DNA of 33,743 bases from an uncultured Bacilli bacterium (GTDB taxonomy: Bacteria > Bacillota_I > Bacilli_A > RF39 > UBA660): positions 1 through 33,743 of the forward strand of contig CALVQR010000007.1 of NCBI GenBank assembly GCA_944358265.1, read 5' to 3'. The notes under the pieces were generated by a model. That model had not been told where the DNA came from. It saw nothing but the letters and a program-made list of their open reading frames with translations, and made no database searches. Below, one piece after another: positions 7,726 through 15,236 of this stretch. Both the position numbers and the translations under genes were made by a program. Every line of letters begins with the position of its first letter. The first letter of the stretch is position 1.

Positions 7726-8927
7726 CCTAAAAATTTAACACGTATTAAATCGTTTTTTGATACCTCTTTTTCACAAGGAATTCTTAATATTTCTTTAGGA
7801 TGTCTTGCGCAATCTAACAATTCATTATTTTCATCTTTAATATATGATACTTTTATATTAAATGATTCCTTTCTTGGCCCAAAAATGTTAATTATATCTC
7901 CCACTTTAAAGAAATTTCTTTGTTCTAAAATAATTTCTTTAGTATTTTTATCGTAATCTAAGATAACTCCTAAAAAATCTTGGTTAGTATTTTCTTCTCT
8001 TCCAATATAATATTGCTCATCTACCCCAGGAAATTTATCAAAATATTGATCTGTTGTCTGTCTATTTGCACATCTATATAGTTCTATTTCATCATTTTTA
8101 TTATATTTATAATTTTCTTTTTCTTCTAAATATCTATCAATTACTCTCCTATATACACTTACTAAAGTAGCAATATAATATATAGATTTCATTCTACCTT
8201 CTATTTTAAATGATTTAACTCCCATATCTATAAGTTCTGGGATAAATTTAAGTAATGATAAATCTTTAGGTGCGATTGAAAAATCAATATTTTTATTTAA
8301 TTTAGTTTTATATTCATCAAATATATCAAATGCCCATCTACAAATTTGAGCACATCCTCCTCTATTTGAATCTCTATTTGTCATATAATTCGAAAGCATA
8401 CATCTTCCACTATAACATGTACACATTGCACCATGAATAAATACTTCTGTATCAATATTAGTTTCTTCTATTATATTCTTTATAGATTCTCTAGAAGATT
8501 CTCTTGCAAGTACTACTCTTTTTACCCCTTCTTTTTGATAAAATTTAACAGCTTCTTTATTTAAAGTACATGCTTGTGTACTTAAATGAAATTCTAAATT
8601 AATGTTTTCTTCTTTTAATAAATCTATTATAAATAAATCTGATGCAATTATTGCATCTACTTTTATCCTTTCAAGTTCTTTTAAGTATTCTATTAAACCA
8701 TCAAAATCTTCTTCATGAAAAATTATATTAACTGTAACATATACTTTAGCATTATGTTCATGAGCAAATTTTACTCCTTCTTTAATTTCCTCTATAGTAA
8801 AATTAGTTGCGTTTGCTCGTAAACTAAATTTCTTACCTCCAATATATACTGCATCTGCACCATACATTATAGCCCACTTTAATTTTTCTAAATCTCCTGC
8901 AGGAGCAAGTAATTCTACCTTATTCAT
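7722..8927 (-). CDS. U32-family tRNA 5-hydroxyuridine synthesis protein (TrhP2/YrrO-like)
   Basis: 401 residues. It starts ELLAPAGDLEKLKWAIMYGADAVYIGG, the classic U32 barrel opening, and carries the U32 signature ESSRESIKNI...EVFIHGAMCTCYSGRC. Cysteines in CTCYSGRC, RGGC and QICRW are suited to hold an Fe-S cluster, and the C-terminal beta-barrel domain is present. In B. subtilis the U32 pair YrrN/YrrO (TrhP1/TrhP2) makes 5-hydroxyuridine at tRNA position 34 from prephenate-derived chemistry, and TrmR then methylates it. The gene overlaps the first U32 gene by 8 bases and follows trmR, as in Bacillus. A protease role, suggested by the old family name, is unlikely. Confidence 0.9.
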   Translation of the reverse strand: MNKVELLAPAGDLEKLKWAIMYGADAVYIGGKKFSLRANATNFTIEEIKEGVKFAHEHNAKVYVTVNIIFHEEDFDGLIEYLKELERIKVDAIIASDLFIIDLLKEENINLEFHLSTQACTLNKEAVKFYQKEGVKRVVLARESSRESIKNIIEETNIDTEVFIHGAMCTCYSGRCMLSNYMTNRDSNRGGCAQICRWAFDIFDEYKTKLNKNIDFSIAPKDLSLLKFIPELIDMGVKSFKIEGRMKSIYYIATLVSVYRRVIDRYLEEKENYKYNKNDEIELYRCANRQTTDQYFDKFPGVDEQYYIGREENTNQDFLGVILDYDKNTKEIILEQRNFFKVGDIINIFGPRKESFNIKVSYIKDENNELLDCARHPKEILRIPCEKEVSKNDLIRVKFLG

Positions 8928-9822
8928 TATTCTTCACCTTAAATATAGTTTTTTTATTCAAAAAACCATTATATGTATTATTATAACAATTTGAATCTAC
9001 AACCATCTTTAATTTCTGAGCAAAATCTTCATCATTTGGGCTATTTCTAAGAGCTACAAATGCTTCAATTACATTGTAAAATGAACTTTCAGGTACTAAA
9101 TAATCATCAAGTATTATTGTAGTATCAATATTTTCATTTATTAATCTTTTATATTCGAGTAATCCATTTAATATCTTCCCTGAAAAAAAATTGGTGTTAT
9201 CTGATTCAACTATTATATAATCATCTTTACTTTTTTTATCTTTAAAATAATATTTTCTTTTTGGATTTTTATCAATTTTTGCATATTCAAAATAATTTGA
9301 TACTAATTTTCTTGAAGACGTTGCCATTTTTGAATATCCAAATAATTTTATAAACCCTTTACAATTAGTATTTTTTACTATACTTATATATTCATCTATA
9401 GTTAGTTCAAAACTACAAAGAAATCCTTCTATTCCTCTTTTCTGTAAAAAATTAATTGTTTTAGAATTAGTAACTAATGTGTTATCCCATATAAGATTAA
9501 TATCTAAATTATCTTCATTAACTATATTTAATACTGCCATATCAGTAAATAAAACTGCATTAACATGTAGTTTACTTATTTTATGAAGTAAAATCCTTAA
9601 ACTTTCTATTTTATCATTAAAACAAACCTTATTTAATGTTATATAAAGTTTTTTATTTTTCTCTTTTAAAATTTCACATATTCTTTTTAAATTTTTTTCT
9701 TTTACTAAATAATTAAAGTTTTCACTAAAGCCATCTATCCCCATTATAAATCCATCTATTTCGTTTTCCATAAAGAATTTAAAATTTTCTATTTCTGGAA
9801 AAGGAATAATTATATTATTCAT
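8920..9822 (-). CDS. Divergent U32-family protein (TrhP1/YrrN-like)
   Basis: 300 residues, shorter and much more divergent than its neighbour. It keeps a barrel-like pattern (GFIMGIDGFS, KLYITLNKVCF, VNAVLFTDMAVLN, INLIWDNTLVTNS, IEGFLCSFELT) parallel to the U32 strand order, but lacks the cysteine cluster. This is the expected relation of the small YrrN-type subunit to the YrrO-type one. It overlaps trmR upstream and the second U32 gene downstream by 8 bases each, so all three are translated together. The likely job is partner of the catalytic U32 protein in tRNA wobble uridine hydroxylation. The assignment rests largely on gene order. Confidence 0.75.
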   Translation of the reverse strand: MNNIIIPFPEIENFKFFMENEIDGFIMGIDGFSENFNYLVKEKNLKRICEILKEKNKKLYITLNKVCFNDKIESLRILLHKISKLHVNAVLFTDMAVLNIVNEDNLDINLIWDNTLVTNSKTINFLQKRGIEGFLCSFELTIDEYISIVKNTNCKGFIKLFGYSKMATSSRKLVSNYFEYAKIDKNPKRKYYFKDKKSKDDYIIVESDNTNFFSGKILNGLLEYKRLINENIDTTIILDDYLVPESSFYNVIEAFVALRNSPNDEDFAQKLKMVVDSNCYNNTYNGFLNKKTIFKVKNNE

Positions 9823-10414
9823 CTAAAACTCCTTTTTTGTATGTTATGGCTAGTCCATCTCCTACTTTATAAAATTTAGTATCATATTCTTCATTTGATT
9901 TTAAAAAATCTATATATTTTCTTATTTTAGTTACTAATTGTCTTAAATTTTTATTTTTTATTTCATCTATATTTTCTACATAACCATGGAAATCAATATT
10001 ATCACTTACTATAAAACCATCTTCAACAAGATTATCTTTATATTTATTAAAAAAGTTAATATATTGCCCTTTTGCAGCATCTATAAATATTAAATCATAT
10101 TTATCTTTTAGATCTATATTTAATGCATCACCTAATATAAGAGTAATTCTTTTTTCTAATTTACATTTCTTTATATTTTTGATTGCCTCAATATATTTTT
10201 CTTGATCTCTTTCAATAGAAACAATATTTATATTCTCACTTACCAAAGCCATATTAATCGCAGAATATCCTATCGCAGTACCTATTTCAAGTATCTTTTT
10301 TATATTGTTTTTTTCAATAAATTTGCAAAGAAAACTTAGTCCTTTTTTTTGCATAATAGGGATATTTTTCTCATCAGCATATTTTTCCATTTCTTTTATT
10401 TCATCGGTATACAT
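9815..10414 (-). CDS. trmR: tRNA 5-hydroxyuridine methyltransferase TrmR (YrrM)
   Basis: 199 residues, a class I SAM-dependent methyltransferase of the O-methyltransferase (COMT-like) group. Motif I is ILEIGTAIGYSA near residues 41-52. VSIERDQEKYIEAIKN follows, with the acidic residue that binds the SAM ribose. LILGDA and YDLIFIDAAKGQY match the family's Asp-containing motifs, and GFIVSDNI the later one. TrmR converts 5-hydroxyuridine at tRNA position 34 to 5-methoxyuridine. The adjacent U32 genes make the substrate, which strongly favours this over other O-methyltransferases. The ribosome binding site AAAGGAAG precedes ATG at 10414, and the DUF1292 gene ends 14 bases upstream. Confidence 0.88.
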   Translation of the reverse strand: MYTDEIKEMEKYADEKNIPIMQKKGLSFLCKFIEKNNIKKILEIGTAIGYSAINMALVSENINIVSIERDQEKYIEAIKNIKKCKLEKRITLILGDALNIDLKDKYDLIFIDAAKGQYINFFNKYKDNLVEDGFIVSDNIDFHGYVENIDEIKNKNLRQLVTKIRKYIDFLKSNEEYDTKFYKVGDGLAITYKKGVLDE

Positions 10415-10428
10415 TTTATACTTCCTTT

Positions 10429-10695
10429 CTAATTTTCTTTAGTTAAATATGATAATATTGCTTCTATCATCTTCCATTCTTCTTCAGTACTTATATTTTC
10501 AAGTACTCTTTCATCTTCATTATAAATATAAGACGATGCATATATTTTTTTAGAACCATCTTTACATTTAGTATTGTCAGTATAAATTATATAATTTTTA
10601 TTTTTTGTTTCTAAATCGCATAATATATCACACTTTACCTTTTTCCCTTTTTCATTTATATAACAAAATGTATTATCAGATAAACTATTATTCAT
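10429..10695 (-). CDS. DUF1292 family protein (YrzB-like)
   Basis: 88 residues, small, acidic and without a membrane segment. The pattern FCYINEKGKKVKCDILCDLE, NYIIYTD and KKIYASSYIYNEDE matches the DUF1292 family, which has no established activity. The gene lies between ruvX and trmR, matching the position of B. subtilis yrzB. Its ATG overlaps the ruvX stop by one base (TAATG), indicating translational coupling. Two extra cysteines (CDILCD) are not obviously a metal site. Identity is supported by sequence and gene order together; function is unknown. Confidence 0.8.
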   Translation of the reverse strand: MNNSLSDNTFCYINEKGKKVKCDILCDLETKNKNYIIYTDNTKCKDGSKKIYASSYIYNEDERVLENISTEEEWKMIEAILSYLTKEN

Positions 10696-11135
10696 TATTT
10701 CTCATCCTTATCATTCTCAAATTTTCTTGAATCAAGAAAATTTTGTAAAATTATAACTGCAGCGATTGTATCAACATTTTTCTTTCTTTTTCTTCTTGAA
10801 ATATCACTTTTAATAAGTATATTATTAGCTTCTACACTAGATAATCTTTCATCTTGAAGGTATACATTCATTCTAAGTTCATCTTCAATAAATTTTTTAA
10901 AATTTAAACTTCTTTGTGCCGCAGGTCCTATTGTATTATTCATATTTTTTGGATATCCAAGTACAATATTTGTAATATCGTATTTTAAAAGTATAGGTGT
11001 TAATTTATTTAATGCATCCACATAATTTTCACTTTCAAAATTTAAAGTACCATATTTAGATGCTATTTTCCCGGATTTATCACTTAAGGCAACACCTAAT
11101 GTTTTTGAGCCTAAATCAAGTCCAATAAATCTCAT
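10695..11135 (-). CDS. ruvX: RuvX/YqgF Holliday junction resolvase-like nuclease
   Basis: 146 residues, the normal length. It has an RNase H-like fold with MRFIGLDLGSKTLGVALSD at the N-terminus (first catalytic Asp in GLDLGSKTLG), IVLGYPKNMN in the middle, DERLSS (family DERLTT) near residue 98, and VDTIAAVIILQNFL carrying the last catalytic Asp. YqgF proteins are linked to 16S rRNA 5' end maturation and Holliday junction processing. Its ATG overlaps the ireB stop in an ATGA junction. The ireB-ruvX-DUF1292 order matches Bacillus yrzL-yrrK-yrzB. Confidence 0.94.
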   Translation of the reverse strand: MRFIGLDLGSKTLGVALSDKSGKIASKYGTLNFESENYVDALNKLTPILLKYDITNIVLGYPKNMNNTIGPAAQRSLNFKKFIEDELRMNVYLQDERLSSVEANNILIKSDISRRKRKKNVDTIAAVIILQNFLDSRKFENDKDEK

Positions 11136-11380
11136 TTATTTAAATAATTTCTAAGTAACACTTCTACTATTTGCGTTCTTTCAAACTTAGAAATTTTTTT
11201 TCTTGATTCATTATATGAAGAAATATATCCGGGATCACCACTTATTAAATATCCTACTATTTGGTTTATACCATTATATCCTTTTTCTTCAAGTGCTTCA
11301 TATACTTCTTTAATTGTTTGTTCAACTAATACATCATCTATTTCATTTATATCAAATAAATATGTAGTATTTGACTCCAT
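11132..11380 (-). CDS. ireB: IreB/UPF0297 family regulatory protein
   Basis: 82 residues from ATG at 11380, nine bases after GAGGTG. The frame runs on to a GTG within that ribosome binding site, which I reject as a start. The protein matches the UPF0297/IreB family throughout: TTYLFD near the N-terminus, VYEALEEKGYNGINQIVGYLISGDPGYI in the middle and a conserved ending ARxxI-like region read here as RTQIVEVLLRNYL. In Enterococcus, IreB is a phosphorylation target of the Ser/Thr kinase IreK and affects cephalosporin resistance. It is first in the operon running to trhP2, with its own extended -10 promoter just upstream. Confidence 0.92.
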   Translation of the reverse strand: MESNTTYLFDINEIDDVLVEQTIKEVYEALEEKGYNGINQIVGYLISGDPGYISSYNESRKKISKFERTQIVEVLLRNYLNK

Positions 11381-11411
11381 GTAAATCACCTCATTTAATT
11401 AATACACCTAT

Positions 11412-11420
11412 AGTATAGCA
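11412..11420 (-). promoter_or_regulatory. Extended -10 promoter of the ireB operon
   Basis: Minus-strand TGCTATACT gives an extended -10, with a weak -35. It lies after the mltG terminator, so ireB-ruvX-trmR-trhP is a transcription unit separate from alaS-mltG. Confidence 0.6.
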
Positions 11421-11475
11421 TATATTTTTTGAAAAATAAATAGCAACTAGTTAATGCAATTGTTAAAAACTATAT

Positions 11476-11504
11476 AAAAAAATTAATCAAAAATGATTAA
11501 TTTT
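11476..11504 (-). terminator. Terminator of the alaS-mltG operon
   Basis: AATTAATCA (11481-11489) pairs with TGATTAATT (11494-11502), extended by A-T pairs and followed on the minus strand by a T run. It reaches into the mltG stop codon (11503-11505). Confidence 0.75.
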
Positions 11505-12615
11505 AATATTCATACCAAAGACCACTTGCTTTTAATTCATTTATTGTTTGGTTATGTCCAGAATCCGTTTCATTAAAATATACTTTCATATTTTTGTCAG
11601 CAACAAAATATAAATAATTATTTGGAGTATAATTTAATACAGCTTCAATGGACATTTTACTTGGATTACATATAGGCCCAACAGGAAGTTTTCCTGCGTT
11701 TACACTACTTCTTGTATTATATGGATTATCACTATTCAATTCAGATTTATATAAATCTCTTTCTCCAAGTTCTATTTTAAATGCATAATAAGTAGTCACA
11801 TCACTTCCCAAACTCATACCATTTTTTAATCTATTTATAAATACTCCAGCGATATTTTTTCTATCTTCTAATGTCACTCCTTCACTTTCTATCATAGATG
11901 CAAGAGTTATTATTTCATGAATAGAATAATTGCTATTATTAATCGCTTCTTTATATTCAGTTAATATGTTCCCAGTTTGATCAAGCATTTTTTTAAATAT
12001 ATCTTTGACAGATGCATCTACTTCGAAATTATATGTATCAGGAGCTAAATATCCTTCTAGTGGATAGTATATATTTTCATTTAATATAACATCCTCTAAA
12101 AACCAATACTCATCTATAAGAGATCTAATATATTCTTTGTCAGATAGTAAATTAAATACATCTTCATAAGAATTAGTAGTTTTTTGATCTATTATATTTG
12201 CGACTATTCGCATTGTTTTTCCTTCTGTAAATGTTATTGTTGTTTCTTTATTTTTAATATTACTTCCTTTTTGTAAAATATTTGTAATTTCTTTTAAATC
12301 CATATTTTTATTAAGCACGTAATCTCCAGCTTTCATATTTTGTATTTTATTTATTTTTACGTACACTAAAAAGAAATATTCATTTCTAATTAAATCTTCA
12401 TCTTTTAATTTGGTTGCAATTGTTCTAACTGTACTGCCTTCTTCTATATTTAAAGTTACATCAGACGAATTTTTACTTACTGGTGTTGTATTTATAAAGC
12501 AAAATATACCCATACTTATGAAAATTATTATTATAATTATAGGAATTATAAATATAAATCTATTTTTTATTTTTTTATTTCTATTATTATTCCTTTTATT
12601 TCTTTTTTTTATCAT
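11503..12615 (-). CDS. mltG: Endolytic peptidoglycan transglycosylase MltG
   Basis: 370 residues. A basic cytoplasmic tail precedes one membrane helix (about 20-42), then a small LysM-like region and the YceG catalytic domain. MltG cuts nascent glycan strands at the outer membrane face and so sets their length. The catalytic Glu is Glu243 in LASMIESEG (E218 in E. coli). EGYLAPDTY, NPYNTR, GKLPVGPICNPS and a C-terminal YFVADKN complete the family set. AAGGAG precedes ATG at 12615, which is 13 bases after the alaS stop, so it belongs to the T-box operon. In Bacillus the homologue yrrL lies after yrzB, so it has moved here. Its presence shows the cell makes peptidoglycan. Confidence 0.95.
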   Translation of the reverse strand: MIKKRNKRNNNRNKKIKNRFIFIIPIIIIIIFISMGIFCFINTTPVSKNSSDVTLNIEEGSTVRTIATKLKDEDLIRNEYFFLVYVKINKIQNMKAGDYVLNKNMDLKEITNILQKGSNIKNKETTITFTEGKTMRIVANIIDQKTTNSYEDVFNLLSDKEYIRSLIDEYWFLEDVILNENIYYPLEGYLAPDTYNFEVDASVKDIFKKMLDQTGNILTEYKEAINNSNYSIHEIITLASMIESEGVTLEDRKNIAGVFINRLKNGMSLGSDVTTYYAFKIELGERDLYKSELNSDNPYNTRSSVNAGKLPVGPICNPSKMSIEAVLNYTPNNYLYFVADKNMKVYFNETDSGHNQTINELKASGLWYEY

Positions 12616-12628
12616 TTTTTACTCCTTT

Positions 12629-14383
12629 TTATTCAAGTATTGCTTTTATTCTTCTAACACCTGATGAAGATGCTTCTTCTTTTACTATTTTAAAATGTCC
12701 AAGTTCGTTTGTATTTTTTACATGTGGTCCTCCACACAATTCTTTTGATACATCCCCAATTTTATAGACCATAACCATATCTGGATACTTTTCAATAAAC
12801 ATACATTCAGCACCTGATTTAATCGCATCTTCTTTACTCATTTCAATTTTTGTTACATCAAGTCCTTCTTTAATCCATTTATTAACTAAATCTTCAACAT
12901 TCTTTTTTTCTTCATCAGTTAATTTATGATCACAAGAGAAATCAAATCTCATTCTTTCATCAGTTATATTAGAACCTTTTTGATGAACATCTTTATTGAC
13001 AACTACTTTTAAAGCTGCATTAAGAAGATGTGTTGCAGTATGATATTTAGTTTCTATTTCACTATTTCCAGATAATCCACCTTTAAATTTACCAACAGAT
13101 GAAGTTCTTGATAACTCTTGATGAGCTTTAAATTTTTCTCTAAAACCTTTTACGTCTACTTCTATTCCTCTTTCATTTGCAAGTTCTATAGTAAGTTCAA
13201 TAGGGAAACCATATGTATCATAAAGTTTAAATGCTAAATCCTTATTTAACTTATTATTTGCAATGTTTTTAATCATTTTCTCAAATTCTTTAAGGCCTTT
13301 TTCTAAAGTTTTATTAAATTTTACTTTTTCGGATTTTAATACATCAAGAACAACATCTTTATTAGTTTCAAGTTCACTATAATATTTTTTATATTCATTT
13401 ATAATAGTAAGAGCTATTTTTTCATCAAAATCACTATTTATATCTATATCTAACTTTTTAGCATGTCTAATTGCTCTTCTTATTAATCTTCTAAGTATAT
13501 ATCCTTGATCTGTATTACTTGGTTTTATACCTGAATTATCCGCAGAAATAAATACTGCTGCCCTAATATGATCTGCTATTATTCTTATACTTACCTCATT
13601 CTCTTCATATTTTTTATTTGAAACTTCTTCTATAGTCTTAATTATATTTGTCCATAAACTTGATTTATAGTTATCATCAACGCCCTCTAATACTGCAGTT
13701 ATTCTCTCTAACCCCATACCAGTATCAACATTTTTTCTTGGAAGATCACTAAATGTCCCATCTGTATTATGACTATATTGCATAAATACATTATTCCAAA
13801 TTTCTACCCATCTATCATCTTCTGGATCAAATTTTTCTGGAATTTCATCTTTACTTCTAAAATAAAATATTTCTGTATCTGGCCCACAAGGCCCTGTTAA
13901 TTCCATATTTGGCCACCAGTTGTCATCTTCACCTAAAAATGCAATTTTATCTTCTGGTATTCCTAATGATTTCCAAATTTCTGCAGACTCTGTATCTGCC
14001 TTAACAATATCATTTCCTTTAAATACTGTTACTGCAAGTCTTTCAATAGGAATATTTAAATGCTTTGTTAAGAATTCAAAACTCCATGTAATTGATTCTT
14101 TTTTAAAATAATCACCTAATGACCAATTACCAAGCATTTCAAAAAAAGTATGGTGAGTTTTATCCCCAACTTCATCTAAATCATTAGTTCTAATACATTT
14201 TTGATAATCACAAAGTCTAGTTCCAAACGGATGAGATTCTCCCATTAAATATGGTATAAGTGGCTGCATACCTGCAGTATTAAAAAGTACTGATGGATCA
14301 TTTTCAGGTACAACAGGTGCACTTGGTATTTGTTTGTGTCCCTTACTTATAAAAAAATCTATATATTTTTCTCTTATATTCAT
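12629..14383 (-). CDS. alaS: Alanine-tRNA ligase, compact form lacking the beta-barrel and C-Ala
   Basis: 584 residues, against about 870-880 in most bacteria. The class II aminoacylation core is intact: the motif 2 region (RTNDLDEVGDKTHHTFFEML), GNWSLGDYF, NVDTGMGLER and motif 3 GYILRRLIRRAIRH. The editing region keeps HTATH (448-452) and CGGPH (550-554), which correspond to the zinc-type sites with E. coli Cys666. The barrel normally preceding HTATH (about 110 residues with YAEsGGQ) is missing: SVGKFKGGLSGNSEIETKYH leads straight into it. The protein stops just after GVRRIKAILE, so the C-Ala domain is absent. mltG starts 13 bases later, leaving no displaced remainder. Ribosome binding site AGAGGAG. 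Expression is under the alanine T-box. Confidence 0.93.
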   Translation of the reverse strand: MNIREKYIDFFISKGHKQIPSAPVVPENDPSVLFNTAGMQPLIPYLMGESHPFGTRLCDYQKCIRTNDLDEVGDKTHHTFFEMLGNWSLGDYFKKESITWSFEFLTKHLNIPIERLAVTVFKGNDIVKADTESAEIWKSLGIPEDKIAFLGEDDNWWPNMELTGPCGPDTEIFYFRSKDEIPEKFDPEDDRWVEIWNNVFMQYSHNTDGTFSDLPRKNVDTGMGLERITAVLEGVDDNYKSSLWTNIIKTIEEVSNKKYEENEVSIRIIADHIRAAVFISADNSGIKPSNTDQGYILRRLIRRAIRHAKKLDIDINSDFDEKIALTIINEYKKYYSELETNKDVVLDVLKSEKVKFNKTLEKGLKEFEKMIKNIANNKLNKDLAFKLYDTYGFPIELTIELANERGIEVDVKGFREKFKAHQELSRTSSVGKFKGGLSGNSEIETKYHTATHLLNAALKVVVNKDVHQKGSNITDERMRFDFSCDHKLTDEEKKNVEDLVNKWIKEGLDVTKIEMSKEDAIKSGAECMFIEKYPDMVMVYKIGDVSKELCGGPHVKNTNELGHFKIVKEEASSSGVRRIKAILE

Positions 14384-14384
14384 A

Positions 14385-14936
14385 TTAACTCCTCTTTTCT
14401 ATATTATCATATACATTTTTTAAACTTAACTTATATTCTTCTTCACTTCCATTATTTAAAATAAAGTAATCTGCATAAGAGATAGGCCCACCTTTTTCTA
14501 TAGTTTCTATTTCGGATATATCTCTTTTTTTTGCTTCTTCTTTTGTAAGAGGTCTTACCTTTCTACCTTCAAGTCTTTCATATCTAATATTTCTATCAAC
14601 TACAATAGCAAGTACTTTTATATTTGGAAATTCTTTTGTTAATATTTTAAGCTCACTCCAAGAATATACCCCATCAAGTACTACATTTTTATTTTTTAAT
14701 GCTCTTTTTATATCATCTAATAATACAATTGCATATGCGCCCATACCTAAATCATTTCTAAGTTTGTCTCGCATCATTATCTCATTTTCAGGAGTAATGT
14801 CAAGACCTTCTTCTTTTAATTTTTTCATTGTTATCCCACCAAAATATATTACTTCATATCCTTTTTCTTTGAAATAAGCAGTAGCAACACTTTTACCCGA
14901 ACCACACATTCCTACAATAGCAATTAAATTATTCAT
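14385..14936 (-). CDS. P-loop nucleotide kinase, UPF0200/dephospho-CoA-kinase-like
   Basis: 183 residues from ATG at 14936, seven bases after GGAGG; the upstream in-frame ATG is part of that ribosome binding site. P-loop GMCGSGKS is at 9-16. YFGGITMKKL, GLDITPEN, LRNDLGMGAYA, VVLDGVYSWSELKILTKEFP, RYERLEGRK and ADYFILNNGSEEEY follow the order I know from the archaeal UPF0200 kinases, which are distant relatives of dephospho-CoA kinase. It lacks the canonical CoaE adenine motif, so substrate is uncertain. It is the first gene after the alanine T-box and ends one base before alaS, whose ribosome binding site is in its last codons. A link to alanine or tRNA is only inferred from this. Confidence 0.78.
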   Translation of the reverse strand: MNNLIAIVGMCGSGKSVATAYFKEKGYEVIYFGGITMKKLKEEGLDITPENEIMMRDKLRNDLGMGAYAIVLLDDIKRALKNKNVVLDGVYSWSELKILTKEFPNIKVLAIVVDRNIRYERLEGRKVRPLTKEEAKKRDISEIETIEKGGPISYADYFILNNGSEEEYKLSLKNVYDNIEKRS

Positions 14937-14954
14937 AAAAACCTCCATATATAA

Positions 14955-15177
14955 AGAAAAGGACAGTACCTATAAAGGAGCCTTATTTAAAGGCGGTACC
15001 ATCCTTTCATTCACTTTATTTAATAACGAACCATATAGGCCGTGTCATAATGACAATCTCTGGCATCAGCACTTTCATTAATAATATTTGTTAATTTACA
15101 CCAAACATTAACTCTCTATTAAAATATATATTAATTACTCTATGTCTTCATAGATTTTTAAAATTCAAAATTTATAT
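14955..15177 (-). ncRNA. T-box riboswitch (alanine specifier) in the kinase-alaS leader
   Basis: The minus-strand leader has the T-box layout. Stem I begins with AGAGAG...GTTTGGTG...AATTAAC. The specifier region reads GAAAGT-GCT-GATGCC, placing GCT, an alanine codon, at 15070-15068. The T-box sequence TGGTACCGC is at 15001-14993, next to an alternative terminator pairing AAAGGATGGTACC (15007-14995) with GGTACTGTCCTTT (14970-14958). Uncharged tRNA-Ala would favour antitermination and expression of kinase, alaS and mltG. The specifier fits the downstream alaS independently of the family call. Confidence 0.9.
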
Positions 15178-15183
15178 GTCTAA

Positions 15184-15212
15184 ATTATATCAAAAAAATA
15201 ACCTGATTTCAA
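15184..15212 (-). promoter_or_regulatory. Promoter of the T-box/alaS operon
   Basis: On the minus strand TTGAAA (15212-15207), a 17-base spacer and TATAAT (15189-15184), with the extended TGA before the -10. Confidence 0.8.
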
Positions 15213-15236
15213 CTATTTTAATCATAAATATAAATA

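Noticed and set aside
12616-12628. AlaRS truncation by a frameshift or split gene
   Set aside because: The 13 bases after the stop hold only the mltG ribosome binding site, and mltG is intact; no remainder of alaS is present nearby. A second gap inside the protein shows the short form is not from one C-terminal break.
12410-12664. Plus-strand open frame over the mltG start
   Set aside because: Shadow of the mltG membrane helix and basic tail on the opposite strand.
14949-15236. tRNA gene in the region before the P-loop kinase
   Set aside because: The more GC-rich stretch forms T-box stem and antiterminator elements (TGGTACCGC, specifier GCT), not a tRNA cloverleaf.
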